DNA from: Spirochaetota bacterium
GTDB lineage: Bacteria; Spirochaetota; Spirochaetia; Treponematales; Breznakiellaceae
Reading direction: 5' to 3'
DNA length: 17,268 nt
Assembly: GCA_023406985.1 (NCBI GenBank)
Contig: JAEXTK010000066.1
Location: 1 to 17,268 of the forward strand
Position 1 is the stretch's first letter. Each line of letters starts with the position of its first letter. The notes beneath the pieces were generated by a model. The model did not search any database, was not told the origin of the DNA, and was given only the letters and a program-made list of their open reading frames with translations. The position numbers and the translations under genes are program-made. Below, in pieces: positions 6,298 to 13,495 of this stretch.

Positions 6298-7878
6298 ATG
6301 GCCCCCTCTTCGGATACGCGCAACATGCGGACGGCTATTCTCCCGGCCCTTTCGATCTTCGTCTTCATCCTCGCGCTTCCCGCGGAGGTCCACGCGTTTA
6401 AACCGGGCGCCCACTGGGCGCTCGCTTCGCGGGTCGCCGAGAGCCTCCCGGCGGGGAACCGGATCGCGACGGCCATGCGGAACCGGAGCGAATGCCTCGC
6501 CTGGGGCAGCATGGGCCCCGACCTCGCCGCCTACCTTCCGACCTACCTCATCGAACGCGTCGGCTGGTTCGACGCGTACCACTGCCATTCGGTGGGCGCG
6601 TATTGCAGGGAGCTCATGCGGGAAGCGTTGGCTACGGACGATGACCGGCTCATCGCCTTCGCCGCGGGCTGGATCACGCACGTCGCCGGAGACATGGCGG
6701 CGCACGGCGTATTGGTGAACCCCGAGGCCGGCGTATACCTCGATACGGCGAGCGACCACAAGCTGCACGGCGAGCTCGAAGGCTGGGCCGATACGGTGAT
6801 CTGGAACGACATCGCCCGCCTTCACGCCCAGGATTACGCGCCTTTCACCGAGGATCCTTCCGACGACGAGGCGACCAAGCTGTACGCGCGTTTCGTGGAC
6901 GGTCCCCGATTCGGAAGGCTGACCGTCCCGGCCGACGGTTGTATCGAGAAGCTCGTCGATCGAGTAAACCGAAAGGTGATCCTCGCCGGCGGCGACGATC
7001 GGTTCAGTTACCTGGAGACCCTGAGCGCGACGAACGCGGCCCGGTACGGGGATTATTTCGGCCCGGACAATATGCGGCTGGCCGAAAAGCTCTACGGCGA
7101 ATTCCTGGCGGGCAAAGACGACGTGCCCAACGCCGCCGACCCCGTACTCACGGAAGTGGTCAACGCGGTGCGCAGGGGCATGTCCATGTACGCGCCGCTC
7201 AGCCAGAGCCAGACGGAGATGGCCAAGCCGGGCAAAGCGTTCGGCGAGAGCGACGTCCGCCTGAGCTCCCGGAAGAAGCGGCTCGCGAAAGCCTGGGGCC
7301 AGGCCAACGCGATCTCGGTCGCCTTGCTCCAGGCCGCCTCCCGCGGCGATTACGCCCCGTTCTCGGACTCTTGGATGGCGTACGCCGGCGTAGCCGACGG
7401 CCGCGCCATCGGCAACCTCCGCCTCGTGGTCACCACGGGCGGCGGCGCCAAGACCGTTTTGGATGGCGGCGGCACGAACCATTTCGTCTACTTCGGGATG
7501 CAATGGGACGACGGCACCTCCCGCGAATGGAGACTGGAGACGGAGGGCTACGACGACTTCGAGGCGGGAGCCCGCGACGCCTATTACCTGTACGCTTACG
7601 AAGCCCTCCCCGTCTGGCGCGTGAAGAAAATCTGGATCCGCCTGAGCTTGGAAAAGTACGGTCCCGATCTGCCCTGGTGGAACCTCTATTCATTCGCGGT
7701 CTACGTGAACGACCGCCCTATCTACGAGCTGGCTCCCGCCGACCATTGGACGGAATCGGGCAGCGTCCGGGAAGCGGGCCTGACGGCCGGGAACGGTCTT
7801 GACCCCCTGCGCGAGCGCGGATGGCCGGAAAAAGCCGCCGCGGAGTTGGAGATGGACGAGGGCCTCGCCCGGTATTGA
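6298..7878 (+). CDS. Secreted zinc-dependent phospholipase C-like protein with C-terminal PLAT-like domain
   Basis: The 526-residue precursor has a signal peptide (residues 11-33, cut at VHA-FKP). The N-terminal domain resembles the zinc-dependent phospholipase C/S1-P1 nuclease fold. Likely zinc ligands are His39 (GAHW), Asp75 (MGPDL), His95 or His97, His128 and Asp132 in an HxxxD motif (THVAGD), His136, and His157 with Glu161 in an HxxxE motif. From about residue 370 to 478 there is a beta-rich segment with DFEAGARDAYYLY and a WNLYSFAVYV strand, like the PLAT/C2-like lipid-binding domain. This domain order is that of clostridial alpha-toxin, with about 150 extra residues of linker and tail. 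The likely role is hydrolysis of phospholipids or similar phosphodiesters outside the cytoplasm. The ATG at 6298 is chosen for its ribosome binding site. Domain identity is good; the substrate is inferred. Confidence 0.78.
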   Translation: MAPSSDTRNMRTAILPALSIFVFILALPAEVHAFKPGAHWALASRVAESLPAGNRIATAMRNRSECLAWGSMGPDLAAYLPTYLIERVGWFDAYHCHSVGAYCRELMREALATDDDRLIAFAAGWITHVAGDMAAHGVLVNPEAGVYLDTASDHKLHGELEGWADTVIWNDIARLHAQDYAPFTEDPSDDEATKLYARFVDGPRFGRLTVPADGCIEKLVDRVNRKVILAGGDDRFSYLETLSATNAARYGDYFGPDNMRLAEKLYGEFLAGKDDVPNAADPVLTEVVNAVRRGMSMYAPLSQSQTEMAKPGKAFGESDVRLSSRKKRLAKAWGQANAISVALLQAASRGDYAPFSDSWMAYAGVADGRAIGNLRLVVTTGGGAKTVLDGGGTNHFVYFGMQWDDGTSREWRLETEGYDDFEAGARDAYYLYAYEALPVWRVKKIWIRLSLEKYGPDLPWWNLYSFAVYVNDRPIYELAPADHWTESGSVREAGLTAGNGLDPLRERGWPEKAAAELEMDEGLARY

Positions 7879-7917
7879 CCCGAACCGGGCGCCGCGCCGA
7901 GGGGCAGCGCGGCCGCG

Positions 7918-7943
7918 AAGGGAACGGCGTCCGTGTTTCCCTT
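7918..7943. terminator. Hairpin between convergent phospholipase and chemoreceptor genes
   Basis: AAGGGAA (7918-7924) pairs with TTCCCTT (7937-7943), with an inner CGG/CCG pairing. The 3' arm overlaps the stop codon of the chemoreceptor gene. No long T tract follows on either strand, so termination is only a possibility. Confidence 0.35.
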
Positions 7944-9489
7944 AGGCTCGGGCGGCTTCCGTAAGCGCCAGCCTCGACTCGCTGACCTTGAAGTAGGAGA
8001 TCGCGTCCTGCAGCTTGAGCGCTTGGGCGGATATCTCTTCGCTCGTGGAGGCGATTTCCTCCGAACCTGACGCGTTCTGCTGAATCACCTTGTCAAGATC
8101 CATGATCGCCTGGTTGATCTGTTCGACGCCCTTGCTTTGCTCGTCCGAGGCCGCGCGGATTTCGGCCACGAGGTCGGCCGTCCTCTGTATGTTCGGCACG
8201 AGGCGGACGAGCATGGAACCCGCCTGTTCGGCCTTGTCCACGGTGGTGGATGAGAGCGCGGTGATTTCGCTGGCGGCTTGGGCGCTGCGTTCCGCGAGCT
8301 TGCGGACCTCGCTCGCGACGACCGCGAATCCCTTGCCCGCCTCGCCCGCGCGCGCGGCTTCTATCGCGGCGTTGAGCGCGAGCAGGTTGGTCTGACGCGC
8401 GATCTCCTCGATTATGGTGATTTTTTCCGCGATGATCTTCATCGCGGTCACCGCGTCGGAAACCGTCTTACCCGATTCCGCGGCTTCCTTCGCTGACTGC
8501 TGGGCTATCTGTTCAGTCTGTACCGCGTTGTCCGCGTTCTGCTTAATGTTGGAGGCCATCTCCTCCACCGAAGAGGATACCTCTTCCGCGGAGGCCGCTT
8601 GTCGGGTCGCTCCTTGGGACATCTCTTGCGCCGATTGCGAGAGCTGTTGGTTGCCCACGCTCACGTTGTCGCCGGTGAGTTTTACCTGCGCGACGATCTC
8701 GTTGAGCTTCTCGGCCGTATTGTTGAGCGCTGAGGCGAGGTTGCCGAGCTCGTCATGCTGGTCAAGGGCGATGCGTTGGGTGAGGTCGCCGGTCTCGATC
8801 GCCCTGGCGAAATCCAATCCCTTCGCCAAGGGCCCGCGAATGGCCCGTGAAATAACGATGATGATGAGGATAGCGAGCGCGAGGGCAAAGCCGCTACCGC
8901 CGAACATGACGCGCATGGTCGTGGCCTGCTCTCGCAGCATGGACTCCTTGCGTTCGGCGAGGAGCTTCTCTTCCGTCGCGGAGATCTCCGCGAGCAGCGA
9001 TCGCATGCCATCCATAGCCTGTTTGCCATGGGCTTGCGCGATCCATTCGAATACGCCTTGGCGGTCTTCATCGGTCAGCGCCGCCCGGCGTTTTTCCACG
9101 GTCGCGTCGACTTCGCTCTTGAGCCATGAATCCTTGGCGCCGCGAAGTATTTCCAGCCGCTCCTGTTGGGCCGGATTGTCCGCGGTCAAGTTCTTGATCA
9201 TCGCGAAGGCCGCATCGAAATCGGCTTTCCCGCTCTTCACGGGATCCAGGAAGTCTTCTTTGCCGGCGATCACGTAGCCCCGATAACCCGTTTCTATGTT
9301 GACGAGCGACGTGAGCATGTTTTTGCCCTGTTGGATCACCTCGTAGGTATGCTCGTTCCAATTAGTCGCCTGCATCACCGCGCGGAAGCTCAACATGCTG
9401 ATCCCCACGATGCCGAGGAAAACGAGGATGACGATGCTGAACCCCAGGACCAACTTTACGGAAACCTTCATGTCGGCGAGCGCTTTCAT
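7942..9489 (-). CDS. Methyl-accepting chemotaxis protein with CHASE3 sensor domain
   Basis: This 515-residue transmembrane chemoreceptor passes ligand signals to CheA/CheW. It has a first membrane segment at about 12-34. A periplasmic helical domain at about 40-178 contains NIETGYRGYVIAG followed by EDFLDPVKSG, the hallmark of CHASE3. A second membrane segment lies at about 196-214 and a HAMP domain at about 214-266. The signalling coiled coil follows, and its conserved tip lies at 362-400 (EEIARQTNLLALNAAIEAAR and beyond). No NWETF-like C-terminal pentapeptide is seen, so adaptation enzymes would have to bind without a tether. A ribosome binding site AAAGGAG lies 6 nt before the ATG. It stands alone, convergent with the phospholipase gene, with its own strong promoter. 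The signal sensed is unknown. Confidence 0.95.
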   Translation of the reverse strand: MKALADMKVSVKLVLGFSIVILVFLGIVGISMLSFRAVMQATNWNEHTYEVIQQGKNMLTSLVNIETGYRGYVIAGKEDFLDPVKSGKADFDAAFAMIKNLTADNPAQQERLEILRGAKDSWLKSEVDATVEKRRAALTDEDRQGVFEWIAQAHGKQAMDGMRSLLAEISATEEKLLAERKESMLREQATTMRVMFGGSGFALALAILIIIVISRAIRGPLAKGLDFARAIETGDLTQRIALDQHDELGNLASALNNTAEKLNEIVAQVKLTGDNVSVGNQQLSQSAQEMSQGATRQAASAEEVSSSVEEMASNIKQNADNAVQTEQIAQQSAKEAAESGKTVSDAVTAMKIIAEKITIIEEIARQTNLLALNAAIEAARAGEAGKGFAVVASEVRKLAERSAQAASEITALSSTTVDKAEQAGSMLVRLVPNIQRTADLVAEIRAASDEQSKGVEQINQAIMDLDKVIQQNASGSEEIASTSEEISAQALKLQDAISYFKVSESRLALTEAARA

Positions 9490-9539
9490 CGTCGACTCCT
9501 TTCGTGGAAGTGCTATCTATCTCTATGAGAATGGTACTA

Positions 9540-9568
9540 ATTATCATATCTTCGATCCACAAAGTCAA
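9540..9568 (-). promoter_or_regulatory. Near-consensus sigma70 promoter of the chemoreceptor gene
   Basis: On the minus strand TTGACT (9563-9568) is separated by exactly 17 nt from GATAAT (9540-9545). Transcription should start near 9533, giving a leader of about 44 nt with AAAGGAG before the ATG at 9489. The surrounding stretch 9515-9600 is strikingly AT-rich for this genome. Confidence 0.8.
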
Positions 9569-9684
9569 ATAACTCTAAAAATGTTAGCGTATGATAACTA
9601 CCGCATCGCCGGAGCCCTCGCCCGGCGGCTTCCCGGCCCGCGGAGGCGGATAAAGAAGACGTGCCGACCGGACCCGCGCGTGCG

Positions 9685-9690
9685 TATATT
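9685..9690 (+). promoter_or_regulatory. -10 box placed 6 nt before the globin ATG
   Basis: TATATT (9685-9690) is followed by CTCCGC and then the ATG at 9697, with no ribosome binding site. This predicts a leaderless message. The -35 region is weak (GTGCCG at an 18-nt spacing). Confidence 0.5.
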
Positions 9691-9696
9691 CTCCGC

Positions 9697-10119
9697 ATGT
9701 GGCCTGACTTTCCGAAACCGCCCCCGCAGCCGCGGCCGGACCCGGCGATCTACCGGGCGCTCGGTACCGACGGCGTGATTCGATTGATACGCGCGTTCTA
9801 CGATGAGCTCGGCCGGTCGCCGGTCGCCCATCTGTTTCCTACGGGAGAGGCGCTCGTCGCCTCCGCCGACAACAGCGCCCTCTTCTGGGTGACCGTCCTC
9901 GGGGGCCCGCCGCTCTACGAGGAAAAGCACGGGAAACCGATGATCCGCTACCGCCACCTCCGGTTCAGGATCACCGGGAAGGAACGGGAGCACTGGCTCG
10001 CCTGTTGGGAGCCCGTGCTCGCGACGGCCCCCGAGAAGTTCGGTTTCCCCGCCGAGCACATACCCGGCTTCCGCGCGTGGATCACGACCTTCTCCGCCTG
10101 GATCGTGAACAGCGAGTAA
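9697..10119 (+). CDS. Truncated haemoglobin (bacterial-like globin, trHbO-like)
   Basis: The 140-residue product matches the 2/2 truncated globin family, small haem proteins that bind O2 or NO in the cytoplasm. Tyr36 in AFYDEL fits position B10. GGPPLYEEKHGKP is followed by RYRHLRFRI, whose His is the proximal haem ligand. EHWLACW matches the following helix of group II globins. The first 17 residues are Pro-rich and variable. The frame opens at a GTG at 9661, but the ATG at 9697 is preferred because a -10 box lies 6 nt upstream and family similarity begins after it. It is divergent from the chemoreceptor gene and upstream of the repeat array and the methyltransferase. The family is well supported; the physiological gas is unknown. 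Confidence 0.85.
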   Translation: MWPDFPKPPPQPRPDPAIYRALGTDGVIRLIRAFYDELGRSPVAHLFPTGEALVASADNSALFWVTVLGGPPLYEEKHGKPMIRYRHLRFRITGKEREHWLACWEPVLATAPEKFGFPAEHIPGFRAWITTFSAWIVNSE

Positions 10120-10136
10120 GGGCGGCCCGGCCGCCC
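10120..10136. terminator. Perfect GC palindrome just after the globin stop codon
   Basis: GGGCGGCC (10120-10127) and GGCCGCCC (10129-10136) are perfect inverted arms around one base. There is no T tract. It may act as an mRNA 3' end barrier or a weak terminator. Confidence 0.35.
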
Positions 10137-10141
10137 GCGAA

Positions 10142-10266
10142 GAGGAATCGGGCGCCCCGCGCCCGCGAGGAATCGGGCGCCCCGCGCCCGCGAGGAATCG
10201 GGCGCCCCGCGCCCGTGAGGAATCGGGCGCCCCGCGCCCGTGAGGAATCGGGCGCCCCGCGCCCGC
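10142..10266. repeat. Five-copy 25-bp tandem repeat before the O-methyltransferase gene
   Basis: Five head-to-tail 25-bp units start at 10142, 10167, 10192, 10217 and 10242. Each begins GAGGAATC and continues with GGGCGC-CCC-GCGCCC, a perfect 6-bp inverted repeat with a 3-nt loop. The units are identical except for the last base: C in copies 1, 2 and 5, T in copies 3 and 4. Immediately after the fifth copy comes GAGGAGTCC, a degenerate sixth copy that supplies the ribosome binding site of the next gene. There are no spacers, so this is not a CRISPR array. Confidence 0.97.
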
Positions 10267-10278
10267 GAGGAGTCCGCC

Positions 10279-10923
10279 GTGAACGAACGCCGCCTGACCT
10301 ATGACCGCGTCCAGGAGCATCTCGCGGGCCTCGTGCCCGACCGGCCCGCCGTCCTCGCAGCCATGGAGGCCGAGGCCGGCCGGACCGACTTCCCCATCAT
10401 CGGGCCGGCCGCGGGCCACGCCTGCTACCAGCTGGCCCGGATGATCGGGGCGCGGCGCATCTTCGAGATGGGCTCGGGCTTCGGCTATTCCACCGCCTGG
10501 TTCGCCCGCGCGGTGGCCGAGAACGGGGGAGGGGAGGTCCACCACGTGGTCTGGGATGCCGCCCTCTCCGCGCGGGCGCGGACCTCCTTGGCCGCGCTCG
10601 GCTACGGCTCCTTCGTGCGCTACCACGTCGCCGAGGCCGTCGAGACGCTGCGGGCGACCGAGGGAACGTTCGACCTCATCTTCAACGACATCGACAAGGA
10701 GGCGTACGCCTCCTCGTTTTCCCTCGTCGCCGAAAAGCTCCGCAGCGGCGGACTCTTCATCGTGGACAACGCGCTCTGGGACGGTCGCGTCTTCGACGGA
10801 GAGGACCGGAGCGCCTCCACGGAGGCGATCCGCGAGCTCACGCGCCTCGTAGCCGCCGATCCGGGGTGGATCTCCACGATACTGCCCATCCGGGACGGGC
10901 TGTTGGTGGCATGGAAGCGATGA
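10279..10923 (+). CDS. SAM-dependent O-methyltransferase (family 3 type)
   Basis: The 214-residue product resembles class I O-methyltransferases related to caffeoyl-CoA O-methyltransferases. A helical N-terminal lead ends in GPAAGHACYQLARM. Motif I, IFEMGSGFGYSTAWFA, then binds S-adenosylmethionine (about residues 60-75). DLIFNDIDKEAY (about 132-143) supplies the acidic metal or cofactor residues, and GGLFIVDNALWDGRV (about 156-170) matches the post-motif strand. The reaction is methyl transfer to an unknown hydroxylated substrate. The GTG start at 10279 is chosen because AGGAG (10268-10272) lies 6 nt before it. Another in-frame GTG at 10240, created by the variant last base of repeat copy 4, would add 13 residues. 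The gene lies directly downstream of the 25-bp repeat array and is convergent with the paiB-like gene. Confidence 0.85.
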   Translation: MNERRLTYDRVQEHLAGLVPDRPAVLAAMEAEAGRTDFPIIGPAAGHACYQLARMIGARRIFEMGSGFGYSTAWFARAVAENGGGEVHHVVWDAALSARARTSLAALGYGSFVRYHVAEAVETLRATEGTFDLIFNDIDKEAYASSFSLVAEKLRSGGLFIVDNALWDGRVFDGEDRSASTEAIRELTRLVAADPGWISTILPIRDGLLVAWKR

Positions 10924-11046
10924 GTGGCCGGCGATGACGCCGTCCGGTGAGCGGCTACCGCGCCGCCGCGCATCCGGACCCGTTCCCGCCGCGACCGGGC
11001 CCGGCGAGGGCCGCTCGGCCCCGACGATCGTGCCTGCCGCGGGGCG

Positions 11047-11676
11047 CTACCCGGGGTAGTGCCGGATCATCTCGTCCGCCAAGCGGGTTTCGCCGGCGGA
11101 GCGCAAGCCGTCCACGGCACCCAGGAAATCTTCCTGATTCCGGTTCTGGCTCAGCTTGTACATCGAGGACCAGCTCCGCACGACCAGGCGTACGCCCACC
11201 ACCTTCTTGAGGTTTTCATCGATGAATTCCTTGTCGCTGTCCGTCATCTTCCACGGTTTGGGCTGATCGGCCTCCTGCTGCGTGACCAGCTTGGCGATGC
11301 AGCCGCGGACGAATTTCTCGTCGTCGATGACGTCCATGTCGCACTGGAGATTGGCGACCTCGTAATTCCACGTCGGCGCCTGATTCTCGTCCCGCAGCTT
11401 GCCCGGATACCAATTCGGGGTGATGTACCCGTCAAATCCGCGGACGATCACCAAGACCCGTTCCGCCGGCTCGGCCTCGGTGAAAAGCGGATTATTCCGA
11501 TCCACGTGGCCGATGAGCACGAACGCGTCCTTGGCCCGCGGGTCCGTCATGAGCGGGATATGGGTCGCGTCGAGCGTCCGGTTCCGGGCGGTCACGATGG
11601 ACGCCCACGGATGGCTCCTGATCAGTCGCCGCAGGACGTCGGGGTCCCCCTGTTCGTAGTGCGCTGGAATGAACAT
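11047..11676 (-). CDS. PaiB-like FMN-binding (split-barrel) protein
   Basis: The 209-residue product fits the PaiB/FMN_bind_2 family. It opens with MFIPAHYEQ, has SHPWASIVT near residue 21, GYITPNWY at 83-90 and PTWNYEVANL at 101-110, all characteristic of the family. Members adopt a flavin-binding split barrel; Bacillus PaiB is described as a negative regulator of sporulation and degradative enzymes, but the biochemical role is unsettled. No acetyltransferase partner PaiA is present here. A ribosome binding site AAGGAG lies about 11 nt before the ATG. It is the last gene of the four-gene minus-strand cluster and convergent with the methyltransferase. The family is secure; the role is not. 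Confidence 0.88.
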   Translation of the reverse strand: MFIPAHYEQGDPDVLRRLIRSHPWASIVTARNRTLDATHIPLMTDPRAKDAFVLIGHVDRNNPLFTEAEPAERVLVIVRGFDGYITPNWYPGKLRDENQAPTWNYEVANLQCDMDVIDDEKFVRGCIAKLVTQQEADQPKPWKMTDSDKEFIDENLKKVVGVRLVVRSWSSMYKLSQNRNQEDFLGAVDGLRSAGETRLADEMIRHYPG

Positions 11677-11727
11677 GTCGTCGCGTACTCCTTTTCCGTG
11701 TCCGGGTCCCGCGCCGCCGCCCCGCCC

Positions 11728-12096
11728 TCAGCGGTAGTCGTTCTCCGCGAGGGGGATCACCCAGGCCCGCCGCTCCGCGATCTTGCCGTCGCGCATGACG
11801 AAGACCTCGGCCATGGTCATGCGCAGCTCCCCGCCCGCGGCGCGCCGCGCTTTTCCGGAGAGCTCGGCCATGACCACGTCGCCCTGCTCCACCATACGCA
11901 CGACCTCGAGCTCGGGCGGGTCGATGAACTCCGGCGCCCCGTCGATGGCCGCGTCGTAGGCCTCCTTGCCGGAGAGCCGGAAGGCGCCGAAGACGGTCCA
12001 CCGGATGTCGTCGGTCAGGCAGGACAGGATTCTCCCGTGGTCGTTCGCGCGGAAGCCGTCCAGGTACGCGTTCACGGTATCGGTGTTCCTCGACAT
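11728..12096 (-). CDS. SnoaL/NTF2-like small protein
   Basis: The 122-residue product has the cone-shaped SnoaL/NTF2-like fold by pattern. It begins VNAYLDGFRANDHGRILSCL and continues DDIRWTVFG, a central strand VVAMAELSG-type segment (DVVMAELSGKARR), and FVMRDGKIAERRAWVIPL at the end. The fold covers isomerases, hydrolases and many ligand-binding proteins, so no reaction can be assigned. The start at 12096 is chosen because GGAGGA (12107-12112) precedes it. The frame also allows an ATG at 12114, which overlaps that ribosome binding site. It lies 42 nt after the RibD-like gene and probably shares its transcript. Confidence 0.75.
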   Translation of the reverse strand: MSRNTDTVNAYLDGFRANDHGRILSCLTDDIRWTVFGAFRLSGKEAYDAAIDGAPEFIDPPELEVVRMVEQGDVVMAELSGKARRAAGGELRMTMAEVFVMRDGKIAERRAWVIPLAENDYR

Positions 12097-12138
12097 GTCG
12101 CGCGTCTCCTCCATTCCGGGTTCGATTTTTCGGCGGCG

Positions 12139-12735
12139 TCAGAAGCTCCCGGTCGCGACCTCTCCCGCGCGTTCGTACCGCGCGCAGATGACGCCGCTCG
12201 CGCCGACGGCGCTTTCCGTCACCGTGAAGGCGCGGGGCATCGTCCCGCCCGCGAAGAGCCGCTTCCCGCCGCCCAAGGTGAGCGGGTAGATCATGAGCCA
12301 GAGCGCGTCCGCCAAGTCGTGCGCGAGGAGCGTTTGGACGAGATCGGCGCTGCCCCAGACGTGGAGATCCGGTCCGTCCCCCTCCTTGAGGGCGGCGATC
12401 TTCTCCGCGATATTCCCGCTCAAGAAGACGGACGGCCGCCACTCCGACGAGGTCCGCGTGTTGGAAGCGACGTATTTGGTAGCCCGCATGACGGCCGGCC
12501 AGACCTCCGCGTGAGTCTGCCAGTACGGCTCCCAAATATCGAACGTCGTGCGCCCGAGCAAGAGGTCGAAGGGCGACCCCATGATCTTTTCGAGCGCCGC
12601 GTCGAGCGCCGGATCGGCGTAGGGCGCCGACCACCCGCCGTACGCGAAGCCGCCGCTCGGATCCTCCTCCGGCCCGCCCGGGGCCTGGATGACGCCGTCC
12701 AGGGATAGGTGTTCGAGTACGACGATCTTTCTCAT
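12139..12735 (-). CDS. RibD C-terminal/dihydrofolate-reductase-like protein
   Basis: The 198-residue product belongs to the RibD_C/DHFR-fold group that includes YwjB and YyaP. The N terminus has the usual strand and loop (SLDGVIQAPGG, then GGFAYGGW), followed by LLLGRTTFDIW near residue 60, the nicotinamide-nucleotide side. LHVWGSADLVQTLL at about 124-137 and LTLGGGKRLF at about 152-161 complete the fold. Such proteins are NADPH-dependent reductases or unassigned homologues. The ATG overlaps the TGA of the upstream VOC gene (ATGA at 12732-12735) and has no clear ribosome binding site, so translation is probably coupled. It is part of the minus-strand cluster. Confidence 0.85.
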   Translation of the reverse strand: MRKIVVLEHLSLDGVIQAPGGPEEDPSGGFAYGGWSAPYADPALDAALEKIMGSPFDLLLGRTTFDIWEPYWQTHAEVWPAVMRATKYVASNTRTSSEWRPSVFLSGNIAEKIAALKEGDGPDLHVWGSADLVQTLLAHDLADALWLMIYPLTLGGGKRLFAGGTMPRAFTVTESAVGASGVICARYERAGEVATGSF

Positions 12736-13103
12736 CGGTATTGGTCGAAGAGGATCGGATTGCCGTCGGGATCTTCCAGGGTGAAATAGGCCGGGCCGCT
12801 GCCGCTTTCATCCGCCTCTTCCTTCAGCGGCACTCCGTGCGCCTTGAGGGCTTTCTGGATTTCCCGTATGTCGGTGAACCTGTCCAGCTCCTTGCCTTCT
12901 TGGTTCCACCCCGGCACGAAGGTGAGCATGTTCTTCTCGAACATCCCTTGGAACAGGCCGATGACGGCGTCGCCGTTCTGGAGGACCACCCATTTCTGGC
13001 CGATGTCGCCGCTTCGCTGGGTAAAGCCCAGTTTCGAGTAGAAAGCGAAGGACTTTTCGATGTCCCTCACCGCCAAGCTGACCGTAAACGCTCCGATATC
13101 CAT
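12732..13103 (-). CDS. VOC-superfamily (glyoxalase/bleomycin-resistance-like) protein
   Basis: The 123-residue product is one vicinal-oxygen-chelate unit. It begins FTVSLAVRDIEKSFAFYSKLGF and ends FTLEDPDGNPILFDQYR, both diagnostic of the family. The middle strand WVVLQNGDAVIGLFQG also fits. The Glu of LED is the usual metal-ligand position. Members act as dioxygenases, lyases, thiol transferases or drug-binding proteins, so no substrate can be named. The frame extends to 13151. The ATG at 13103 is chosen because GGAGG lies 7 nt upstream and the family begins there. It is first in the cluster VOC, RibD-like, SnoaL-like, PaiB-like, and overlaps the next gene by 4 nt. Confidence 0.88.
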   Translation of the reverse strand: MDIGAFTVSLAVRDIEKSFAFYSKLGFTQRSGDIGQKWVVLQNGDAVIGLFQGMFEKNMLTFVPGWNQEGKELDRFTDIREIQKALKAHGVPLKEEADESGSGPAYFTLEDPDGNPILFDQYR

Positions 13104-13140
13104 GCCGGCCTCCGTTCCCGCGAGAATCTCCGCCTCCGCA

Positions 13141-13185
13141 GCGCAGCTCAAATATTACTCGTATAATAATAATTCAAGACTGCCG
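13141..13185 (-). promoter_or_regulatory. AT-rich promoter/operator region of the VOC cluster
   Basis: This island is very AT-rich in a GC-rich setting. On the minus strand it holds TTGAAT, several overlapping TATTAT-type -10 candidates and TAATAT, but no single pair has ideal spacing. TATTA (13153-13157) and TAATA (13164-13168) form an inverted repeat with a 6-nt spacer, a plausible repressor site. The leader to the ATG at 13103 would be about 40 nt. Confidence 0.5.
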
Positions 13186-13191
13186 AAATTG

Positions 13192-13231
13192 CTCCCGCCG
13201 GAAGCGGAATCCGGCGCCGGGAACGCGGGAG
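13192..13231 (-). terminator. Hairpin downstream of the ywbE-like gene
   Basis: On the minus strand CTCCCGC pairs with GCGGGAG (arms 13225-13231 and 13192-13198). The interior has further CCGG-type pairings. It is followed by CAATTT, a weak T tract. It could end the ywbE-like transcript before the VOC promoter. Confidence 0.45.
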
Positions 13232-13255
13232 TCGGGACGCCGCAGGCCGGCGCAG

Positions 13256-13450
13256 CTATTCCAGTATCTCCTGCACCCGGCCCACCAAGCCCGATTCCAG
13301 GCGCACCTTTATGCCGTGCGGATGCGTCGGCGAGTTCGTCAGTATATCCCGCACGATCCCCTCGGTCCGCTTCCCCGTCCGCTGATCCTCTTTGAGCACT
13401 ACCTGGACCCTGAGCCCCGGCCGTATCGCGCTGCGGTTCCGTCCGTCCAT
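13256..13450 (-). CDS. YwbE-family small protein (DUF2196)
   Basis: This 64-residue protein matches the short YwbE family across its length: IRPGLRVQVVLKEDQRTGK, then EGIVRDILTNSP, THPHGIKVRL and GLVGRVQEI. The family is small, beta-rich and of unknown function, sometimes compared with SH3-like or KOW-type domains. The frame is open back to 13567, but GGAGG lies 5 nt before the ATG at 13450 and family similarity starts there. It stands alone between the VOC cluster and the hairpin-rich region. Confidence 0.88.
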   Translation of the reverse strand: MDGRNRSAIRPGLRVQVVLKEDQRTGKRTEGIVRDILTNSPTHPHGIKVRLESGLVGRVQEILE

Positions 13451-13495
13451 CGGTTCCTCCCGGGAGGGAAGATAGCATAGGGCGCGGCGTGGGGG

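Noticed and set aside
6277..7503. A 408-codon minus-strand frame opposite the phospholipase gene.
   Set aside because: It has no family pattern, and the opposite strand has a signal peptide and metal-binding motifs.
10142..10266. A possible CRISPR array.
   Set aside because: The 25-bp units are directly adjacent with no spacers, and no cas genes are present.
10924..11046. A terminator between the convergent methyltransferase and PaiB-like genes.
   Set aside because: Only short GC pairings such as GGGCC/GGCCC are present, with no T tract and nothing above the background of this GC-rich sequence.
11059..12708. A 549-codon plus-strand open frame opposite the PaiB-like, SnoaL-like and RibD-like genes.
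   Set aside because: It has no recognisable motif and is antisense to three genes with clear family signatures and ribosome binding sites.
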